Shown piece after piece: positions 17,050-24,700 of a stretch of DNA of 64,000 nucleotides (the stretch's first letter is position 1; every line of letters begins with the position of its first letter). The stretch is from an uncultured Clostridia bacterium. GTDB lineage: Bacteria > Bacillota > Clostridia > Christensenellales > Borkfalkiaceae. The notes below the pieces were generated by a model. The model saw only the letters and a program-made list of their open reading frames with translations. It ran no database searches and had not been told where the DNA came from. The stretch lies in assembly GCA_944376295.1 (NCBI GenBank), contig CALWCE010000005.1:1-64000 (forward strand), written 5' to 3'. The position numbers and the translations under genes were made by a program.

Positions 17050-18886
17050 GAATACCAAGCCGGCGCAGACTGCGCCCGCCGCAGAAAAGCTCCGTTTCTT
17101 CGGGCTGGGGAAGATGAAGCCTTTCTTAAGACCGCATATCGCAAAATTTGTCATTATGATCGCCTTTTCGCTCATCGTCGGCGGTCTGCAGGTCATTCTG
17201 CCCCTCTTCCAGCGGTACGCCATCGATCATTTCATCGCCGAAAAGACGACGGAAGGGCTCGCGCTCTTTATCTGCGCCTATGTGGGCGTGCTTGCGTTGA
17301 GCGGCGTGCTCGACTTTATCGCGTGCTACAACTGCAGCAAGCTCGAGATGTATCTTCTGCGCGACATCCGCCGCGCCTGTTTCGACCGGCTGCAGCGGCT
17401 CTCCGTTTCCTATTACAGCCAAAACAGCGTGGGGCGGCTGCACGCCCGCGTGATGAGCGACCCTGCCAATATCGCAGGCAATATCGCATGGGATACCTAT
17501 TCGGGCGTGTGGAACGTCATCTATGTGCTGGGTGCGGTCGTCGTCATGCTCGCGCTGCAGCCCGTTTTGGCGCTCTGCGTCATCGCCGTCATCCCGCTCG
17601 TGGCGCTCGTTTCCGTTTATTTTCAGAAAAAGCTCACCAAGCTCAACCGTGAGGCGCGCGAGCTCAACTCCGCCATCACGGGCGCCTTCAACGAAGGCGT
17701 GACGGGCGTGGAGACCTCGAAGACGCTCTTCATCGAAAACGATCTCGATACCCGCTTCTTCGCTTCGACCAAGAAGATGCAGAAACGCTCTTCCAAGATC
17801 GGGCATTTCCGCGCGCTGTTTGTGACGGTCATCGCCTTTGCCTCCTCCGCGGCGCTCGCGCTCGTTCTTTGGTACGGCGGCGCGCTGACGGCGGACGGGC
17901 TTCTCCTCGTCGGCACGCTCTCCGTCTTCATGACGTACGCGCAGGGCATCATGGAACCCGTGCAGTGGTCGGTGGACTGTTTTTCCGACCTCATCACGGT
18001 GAAAGTCAACATCGAACGTGTGACGGCGCTGCTCGCCGCCGAGGGCGACGTCAGGGATACCCCCGAAGTCATCGAAAAATACGGCGACAGCTTTTCCCCC
18101 AAGCGCGAAAATTGGGAGCGGCTTTACGGGCATATCTGCTTCGACGACGTCACCTTCCGCTATCCCGACGGGGGAGAGAACGTCCTCGAACACTTCTCTT
18201 TGGACGTGCCGCAGGGGACCAATGTCGCCATCGTGGGGGAGACGGGCGCGGGGAAGAGCACGCTCGTCAACCTCGTATGCAGATTTTACGAACCGACGGA
18301 GGGGCGCATCCTCATCGACGGACGGGATGCCCGCGAGCGCTCCGTGCATTGGCTGCACAGCAATATCGGCTATGTGTTACAGACGCCGCACCTCTTTTCG
18401 GGCACCGTGCGCGAAAATCTCTTGTACGGCAAAGAGGACGCGACGGAAGAAGAGATCGCCGCTGCCCTTCGCGCGGTCAAGGCGGACGGGGTCGTATCCC
18501 GCCTCGAACACGGCATCGATACGCGCATCGGCGAGGGCGGCAATGCGCTCTCGACGGGCGAGAAACAGCTCCTCTCCTTCGCGCGCGCTATCCTGGCAGA
18601 CCCTGCCATCTTCATTCTGGACGAGGCGACGAGCTCCATCGATACGCTCACCGAAAAGCTCATCCAGGAGGCCATTCAAAAGCTGATGGAAGGCAGGACG
18701 AGCTTTGTCATCGCGCACCGCCTTTCCACCATCACGCAGGCGGACATCATCCTCGTTGTGGACGGCGGGAAGATCGTCGAGCGCGGCACGCACGAAGAGC
18801 TCCTGCGCCGCAGGGGAGCGTACTTCGCCCTCTACATGAAGCAGTTCCAAGAGGAGAACATCCAAAAGAGCGATCAGCTCAACTAA
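17042..18886 (+). CDS. ABC exporter half-transporter 4 (canonical Walker B)
   Basis: 614 residues with a charged N-terminal stretch of about 30 residues, six helices, then the NBD. Walker A GETGAGKST is near 398, Walker B FILDEATSSID near 526 with catalytic Glu, switch AHRLST. The signature is LSTGEKQ rather than LSGGQ; in heterodimers the non-canonical signature faces the degenerate Walker B of the partner, which fits pairing with gene 3. Last gene of the operon; tldD follows from its own promoter. Confidence 0.92.
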   Translation: MAENTKPAQTAPAAEKLRFFGLGKMKPFLRPHIAKFVIMIAFSLIVGGLQVILPLFQRYAIDHFIAEKTTEGLALFICAYVGVLALSGVLDFIACYNCSKLEMYLLRDIRRACFDRLQRLSVSYYSQNSVGRLHARVMSDPANIAGNIAWDTYSGVWNVIYVLGAVVVMLALQPVLALCVIAVIPLVALVSVYFQKKLTKLNREARELNSAITGAFNEGVTGVETSKTLFIENDLDTRFFASTKKMQKRSSKIGHFRALFVTVIAFASSAALALVLWYGGALTADGLLLVGTLSVFMTYAQGIMEPVQWSVDCFSDLITVKVNIERVTALLAAEGDVRDTPEVIEKYGDSFSPKRENWERLYGHICFDDVTFRYPDGGENVLEHFSLDVPQGTNVAIVGETGAGKSTLVNLVCRFYEPTEGRILIDGRDARERSVHWLHSNIGYVLQTPHLFSGTVRENLLYGKEDATEEEIAAALRAVKADGVVSRLEHGIDTRIGEGGNALSTGEKQLLSFARAILADPAIFILDEATSSIDTLTEKLIQEAIQKLMEGRTSFVIAHRLSTITQADIILVVDGGKIVERGTHEELLRRRGAYFALYMKQFQEENIQKSDQLN

Positions 18887-18918
18887 GCGGAGAAAAAAGT
18901 CTTTCAAGCATTGATTGA

Positions 18919-18947
18919 TTGACTTTTTTTGCGTCTTGTGATACAAT
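18919..18947 (+). promoter_or_regulatory. Promoter of tldD-tldE
   Basis: TTGACT (18919-18924), 17-bp spacer, TACAAT (18942-18947). The run AAAAAAGTC...GACTTTTTT at 18894-18930 can also form a weak terminator for the ABC operon. Confidence 0.75.
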
Positions 18948-18993
18948 TTGTTTTAGTCAGGCGCGGGAGATGCCCGTGCCGCAAAGGAGGACT

Positions 18994-20331
18994 ATGTTAA
19001 ACTTCCGGAAAGATCTGTATGCGGATGTGCGCATCGAGGACCGCTTCACGACGAGCATCCGCTACCGCGACGGCGCGCTCGAAGAGTGCAAGGAGACGAC
19101 CAAGAAAAAGGCGTTTTTGCGCGTCTTCGACGGCAACATCTGGTACTATGCTTCCACTTACAAAGTGGACGATCTGCAGGGCGAGCTCGATCGCCTTTAC
19201 GAGAGCGCGACGCCCAATAAGGACATCGAGGCGCATTCCGTCGTCAAGCGCTTCCAGGCGAACACGGACGAAAAGATGCTCTTTGCGGGAAAGAGCGTGA
19301 AAAAAGTGCCGCTTACCGAAAAGCAGAAGCTGCTCGAAGCGCGCTTCCCCGTCTTTGCAGTCTCGGACTATGTGCGCATGAGCATCGCGCTCTATCTCGA
19401 CCGTTACAGCGCTTTTGAATTTTATTCTTCCAAGGGCGCTTCCCTCAAATGGGACTATCAGACCTGCGGCTGCGTCTTTTCCTTCGCCCTTGCAAACGAG
19501 AGGGATAACTTCTCCGAAATGTTTCAGCGCTCGGCATTCAGCTTCGAGGAACTCTCCGTTCCCGAAGAGGAGCTTAAGAGTGCCGTTCTGGAGGCGGAAA
19601 ACTTCCTCCTGCACGCAAAGCCGGTGGAGGCGGGCGTCTATCCCGTCATCCTTGCGCCCGTCGTGGCGGGCGTGTTTGCGCACGAGTCCTTCGGCCACAA
19701 GTCGGAGGCGGACTTCATGCTCGGCGACGAGACGATGAAGAAGGAGTGGGCGCTCGGCACCAAAGTGGGCGCGGACATCCTCTCCATCTACGACAGCGGC
19801 ATCGACTTCGGGTCGGGCTATACCCCTTATGACGACGAAGGCACCAAAGCGACCAAGACCTATCTCATCAAAAACGGCGTGCTTTCGGGGCGGCTGCACT
19901 CCGTTTCGACGGCGGCGGACCTTGACGAATCGCCCACGGGCAACGCCCGCGCCATCGGCTGCGACTATGAGCCCATCGTCCGCATGACGAACACCGTCAT
20001 CGACGCAGGCGACAAGACGAAGGAGGAGCTTTTCGCGGGCATCAAACACGGCTATTATATCAAGACGCTCAAACACGGCTCGGGCATGAGCACCTTCACG
20101 ATCGCGCCCTCGCTTGCGTATGAGATCGTGGACGGAAAGGTGGGCGACCCCGTCAAGATCGCCGTCATCACAGGCAACGTCTTCGAGACCTTGGACCTCA
20201 TCGACGGGCTTTCCGATCATACGGAGATGTTCTCCTTCGTGACGGGCGGCTGCGGCAAGATGGAACAGTACCCGCTCCCCGTCGGCTTCGGGGGCCCGTA
20301 TGTGAGCATTGCGAAGATGAACGTACAGTAA
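18994..20331 (+). CDS. tldD: TldD metalloprotease subunit
   Basis: 445 residues. The zinc site HESFGHKSEAD (HExxxH) lies near residue 230, followed by the family's YDDEGTKATKT and NARAIG-type segments. TldD with TldE forms a heterodimeric metalloprotease that degrades unfolded or modified peptides and, in some bacteria, matures microcins and CcdA. The start is ATG 18994 with RBS AAAGGAGG; a longer frame begins upstream without an RBS. tldE follows after 13 nt. Confidence 0.92.
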   Translation: MLNFRKDLYADVRIEDRFTTSIRYRDGALEECKETTKKKAFLRVFDGNIWYYASTYKVDDLQGELDRLYESATPNKDIEAHSVVKRFQANTDEKMLFAGKSVKKVPLTEKQKLLEARFPVFAVSDYVRMSIALYLDRYSAFEFYSSKGASLKWDYQTCGCVFSFALANERDNFSEMFQRSAFSFEELSVPEEELKSAVLEAENFLLHAKPVEAGVYPVILAPVVAGVFAHESFGHKSEADFMLGDETMKKEWALGTKVGADILSIYDSGIDFGSGYTPYDDEGTKATKTYLIKNGVLSGRLHSVSTAADLDESPTGNARAIGCDYEPIVRMTNTVIDAGDKTKEELFAGIKHGYYIKTLKHGSGMSTFTIAPSLAYEIVDGKVGDPVKIAVITGNVFETLDLIDGLSDHTEMFSFVTGGCGKMEQYPLPVGFGGPYVSIAKMNVQ

Positions 20332-20344
20332 GGAGGGAGCAGAC

Positions 20345-21571
20345 ATGGAACGCGAACGTATCATCACGAGATCGACAACTTACAGCTGCAATCTTGCAGC
20401 GAGCCGCGCGGAATCGCTGCGCATCAACGAAGACATGGAGAAAGTCGTCCGCGTCTATGAGGACGGCAAGATCGGCGTTGCGGCGTGCGTGGGCGACGAG
20501 GCGGACGAGACTTTGACGGAGCGTGCAAAGAATGCGCTCTGTCAGGGCATTCCCTATCCCTGCTCTTTGGCGGAGCACAGCGTGCGCCATGAGGACGGGC
20601 GGACATCCATTTTGGAACATAAGGACTTTTTAAAGACGGTCTCCCGCCTTGCAGAGCGGCTCAACAAGACCTATCCCGACTTCATCTTCTCCAACAAGGT
20701 GATGCTCGGGGAAGAAGAGACTTTCTATACGAACAGCAGGGGAACGGATCTTTCCTATCGCGGGAATTATTTCGTCCTCTCCCTCGTCATCAAGGAAAAG
20801 TCTTCCGCAAACATCATGGATCTTTACTATGGCGCTATGCAGTCGTATTACGATGAGGACGCCATCGTCGAAGACATCGGCAAGCTTTTAAACGTCTACA
20901 ACAAGAAGCTCCCGCTGCCCGAAGAGGAGCTGCCCGTCATTCTCTCCGTGCAGGAAGCTGCGCCCTATGCGCTCCGCGAGATGACGGCGGAAGGGTACAT
21001 GAGCGGCACAAGTCTTCTGAAGGGCAGGCTGGGCGAGAAGGTGTTCAACGAGAAGTTCTCCCTTCTCACCGACCGTGCGCCCCGCAACCGCGGCTGCCAT
21101 CCCTTCTTCGATGCCGAAGGCACGGAGAAGGAAGGGGATAAGTTCTATTTCGTCAAAGAGGGCGTCTTTGAAGGGCTTGCGACGTGCAAGCGCACGGCAC
21201 AGCAGTTCTCGCTGCCCCTTTCGGGAACGGCTGCATCGAGCTTCGACTCCGTCCCTGCGGCGGGGTTCGGCGGGGTGACCGTTGCAAATACGCACGCAAA
21301 ACTTTCCGACATCGCCAAGGGCAATGCCGTCTATGTTGCCGTCACGTCGGGCGGGGACATGACCCCCGACGGCACGCTGGGGCTCCCCGTCATGCTCGCC
21401 TATCTCTATGAGGACGGCAAGCTCGTGGGAACGCTCCCCGAACTCAGCCTTTCGGGAAGCCTCTTCGACGTCTTCGGCAAAGATTTTCTGGGGGCGGCGG
21501 AAAACGATCTCTTCTCCTTTGCGGGTAAAGAGAAGGTGCTTGTCACAAAATTCAAACTCAACCGCGGCTGA
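20345..21571 (+). CDS. tldE: TldE/PmbA protease partner subunit
   Basis: 408 residues. It belongs to the same modulator-of-gyrase fold as TldD but lacks an HExxxH motif, as expected for the non-catalytic partner. It contains the family's NSRGTDLSYRGNYF segment, GTAASSFDSVPAAGFGGV, and SGGDMTPDGTLGLPVML near the C-terminus. RBS AAGGAGGG precedes ATG 20345. Co-transcribed with tldD. The neighbouring ABC exporters raise the possibility of peptide processing and export, but no precursor peptide gene is visible. Confidence 0.9.
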   Translation: MERERIITRSTTYSCNLAASRAESLRINEDMEKVVRVYEDGKIGVAACVGDEADETLTERAKNALCQGIPYPCSLAEHSVRHEDGRTSILEHKDFLKTVSRLAERLNKTYPDFIFSNKVMLGEEETFYTNSRGTDLSYRGNYFVLSLVIKEKSSANIMDLYYGAMQSYYDEDAIVEDIGKLLNVYNKKLPLPEEELPVILSVQEAAPYALREMTAEGYMSGTSLLKGRLGEKVFNEKFSLLTDRAPRNRGCHPFFDAEGTEKEGDKFYFVKEGVFEGLATCKRTAQQFSLPLSGTAASSFDSVPAAGFGGVTVANTHAKLSDIAKGNAVYVAVTSGGDMTPDGTLGLPVMLAYLYEDGKLVGTLPELSLSGSLFDVFGKDFLGAAENDLFSFAGKEKVLVTKFKLNRG

Positions 21572-21587
21572 GATGCTTCAACCAATT

Positions 21588-21618
21588 CTCCGGGACGTTG
21601 CTTCCCGGAGATTTTTTT
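21588..21618 (+). terminator. Terminator of tldD-tldE
   Basis: CTCCGGGA/TTCCCGGAG stem with a short loop followed by seven T. Confidence 0.9.
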
Positions 21619-21649
21619 GGGAAAATTTGTATTTTTTCATTTCACAAAG

Positions 21650-21678
21650 TTGACAAAATGTCATAAATCGGGTATGAT
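21650..21678 (+). promoter_or_regulatory. Strong promoter with overlapping palindrome for the giant repeat protein
   Basis: TTGACA (21650-21655), 17-bp spacer, TATGAT (21673-21678). GTCATAAA (21660-21667) and TTTATGAC (21692-21699) are perfect inverted arms bracketing the -10, with an extra TGTCAT between them, which looks like an operator. Confidence 0.75.
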
Positions 21679-21718
21679 ACTGTCATATCATTTTATGACA
21701 AGCGCCTGCGGGCGCGAG

Positions 21719-24700
21719 ATGAGGAATATGAAAGACAAAGCAAGTGCGGCGGCAGAAGAGTCCGCAGAATATATCCCCGCCGGGGCAAAGAAAAAGTTTT
21801 GGCTGAAGGCAGCGGCGATCGGCGCGGTCGTCCTTTCGCTCGCGGTGAGCGCAAGTCTCGTTGTGCCGCAGTTTTTTGAAGAGGCGTCGCCAAACGTCGT
21901 GGACGAGGGGTTCGTCACCGTTTCTTCCCCCGTTCCCGAAGACGGGTCTACGCCCGATATGCATACGGCGCTCGAAAACATCGCCTACATGAATGCCGCT
22001 TTCAAGGCGCAAAAGTCGTGGTATTCCGAGATGCACGGAACGACGGACGCCTCCCTCATGAAGCAGTCGGTGAGCACCTATAAGCAGTTTTCCGACAATG
22101 TGCTCATCGTCGCGGACATCACCCAAAGCTCCATGGTCAAGGCGGCGCGGCAGTTCTGCTATACGGGGGACGAAGTTTTATGGCGTCTGGGTTCCACATA
22201 CGACGCTTCTACCTACGAGGAGATGCTCTCCGCCGAGTGGGAGAGCGGCGAACCGTATGCCCATATGTATTTGAAGGACTTCATTGCGGAGAACGGTCTT
22301 CCCGCGACGGAGTTTTCCGTCTATATCATTAACGAGGAGACGCTGCTTTCCGCCGATGAGGTCGTCACAAATCAGGACGGCACCTATTCGCAGACGTATT
22401 ATCTCGATCCCGCGGGGGATAAGGCGCCCGCGCATTATGCCAATCAAATGGTCTTTTCGGGCGGCCTCACCGCGCTCCCCGAATTTACGTCCATTCAGAT
22501 CACCTATACGTTCGACGATCAATGGCAGGTGCTCGAAAGCGTTGTAGAAGAGTCGTATAAGGCGACGATGGGGCTTTCCGTCAATTGTTCTTCCGAATTT
22601 ACGACGCACTATGAATATGGCACGGAGCGCGCAAAGAGCCCTGCCTATGAGGAGTATTTCAAACAATATGCGGGCGGCGAGGTGAGCGGCCCCGGGGAGA
22701 GCGTGCCGACGGCGGTCGGGTGCCTTGGCGAAGCGTTCGGCAGCGTGCTTTCGGGCCCCGTCGTCTTCGATCTTTCCGTTTCCGTCAACGGAACGCCCTT
22801 AGAGGGCGCCGTCTATCTCGACATCGGCGAAATGACGCCCGACAGCATCGCGCTCCGCGCCGACTTCGGCATCCTGCAGCTGTGGTTGGAGGAGGGGGAG
22901 GCGTACCTGCAGTACGGCGGCATCCGCGGAAAGCTTTCCGTCGAAGAGCTCATGGGGGCGGTCCCGCTTTCGGGAGGGGACGGCATCGACGTCGATGCCC
23001 TTTTGGCGCAGTTGGGAGAGGGTGAATTCTCCTATGACGAGACGGGCGCGTCGCTCGATGCCGAACTTTCGCTCGGGTCTCTCACGCTTCCCGTGCAGTT
23101 CTCCTTCCTGCTCGATGAAAACGGGCATGCATCGCTCGGAGACGTTTCAACACAATTTGAATTGGACGGGATATCGCTTTCCCTTTCGCTTGCATACGGG
23201 GAGAAAGCCCCCGCAGCTCTTACCGAAGCGGATAAGCAGACATATCCCGATCTTATGCCCCATTTTAAAACGCTTTCGTCGCTCTTTTCGGCGGAGGCGC
23301 TGCATGCGGAAATCGGATATGAAGGAGTGCTTGCGGGCGCACCCGTCGCAGTGTCGGGCGCATTGGACGTGTCGCTTGCAGACGGCGTCGTCGCGGGGGA
23401 GCTCACGCTTACTCTTTGCGGGACGGAAAGACCGCTTTCGTTCGCCTATACGGACGGGTACGTCTTCCTGAACTTAGACGGCATCAAGCTGAAGGCGAAC
23501 GCCGAAGAGACGCTTTCCTTCCTCGGGGAATATTTCGATCTTCCCGCATCGGATGGGGAAGCGTTCGCCTTTGAACTCGATCCGGTGCTGGAAAGCGTGT
23601 TGTCGGGCGAACTTTCTTCTCTCGTTTCCCTTTCCGAGAGGGGGGGTGTGCTCGAACTTGTCTTGAAAGGGAACGAGCTTTTGAAGCTGCTCGGGGTAGA
23701 CCTCGGGGAGTTCGGGCTCGGAGAAGTCGTTGTGACCTCCCGGGACGGCGTTCTGACGGCAGAAGCGCTCGGCGCAAAGATCGCGCTCACGCAGGGAGAA
23801 AGACCGTCCGTTGATACGCAAGGATATATCGATATCCTGCCCTATGCGGAAAGCATCGCAGATATCTTCTCGACGGGGTACCTGCGCGCAGAGATCGATC
23901 TGGAAACGGAGGCGCTCGATATTTCCGGCACCATACGCTTGGGGTTGGATCGGTTTCTCGTGCGTGCGCAGCTGCTGCTCACGACGGGAAGCGCGGGAAA
24001 GATCGTCACGCTGGAATACTCCGGGGAGGATATCTTCCTGACGATAGACGAAGTCCGTCTCCGTGCCGATGCGGATGACATCCTCCGTTTGCTCGGGGAA
24101 ACGTTGGGGCTCGACGCGGCACAGAGCGCAGAAGATGCCGATGCGATGGAGCTGATCGCAAACCTCCTTTCTCTCGATCTTGGGCGCGTTTTCCCCGAGA
24201 TATCTACAGAGGGCGGAGTGCTTACGGCAGTGCTCAACGGGAACCGCCTTCTGGACGCGCTCGGTTTCGATTTCCTAACGGGCTATATCGATCTGACGAT
24301 CGGCAACGGCTCTCTCTCCCTCGCATGCGAGGCGCTTCATATGGAGTTGTCGCTGCAAAAGAGCGAGCCCTTCGATATCGACCGCGTCAACTACATCGAC
24401 GTCGGTCCGCTGCTCGACAAGATCTTTGCCGCGCTGGAAGAAGGCGCTGTGTATTTCCGCGGGGATATCCTCATCGAGACGGGAGAGCTCCGTCTGCCTG
24501 TATCCGTCCTGAACGGAAGGCTCTCGTGGAAAAACGGTTTTTCCGCAGTGGTGGAAGGAGAGCTTGCGCTTGGAGCCTCGCGGCACCGTTTCTATCTGTC
24601 TGCCGACACCGAACGCATCGATATTGCCTATGGGGCGCTGGGCGTCACGCTCGCATATGACGAGCTTCCTCGGCTCGCAGAAGAGCTCGAAAGAGTCCTC

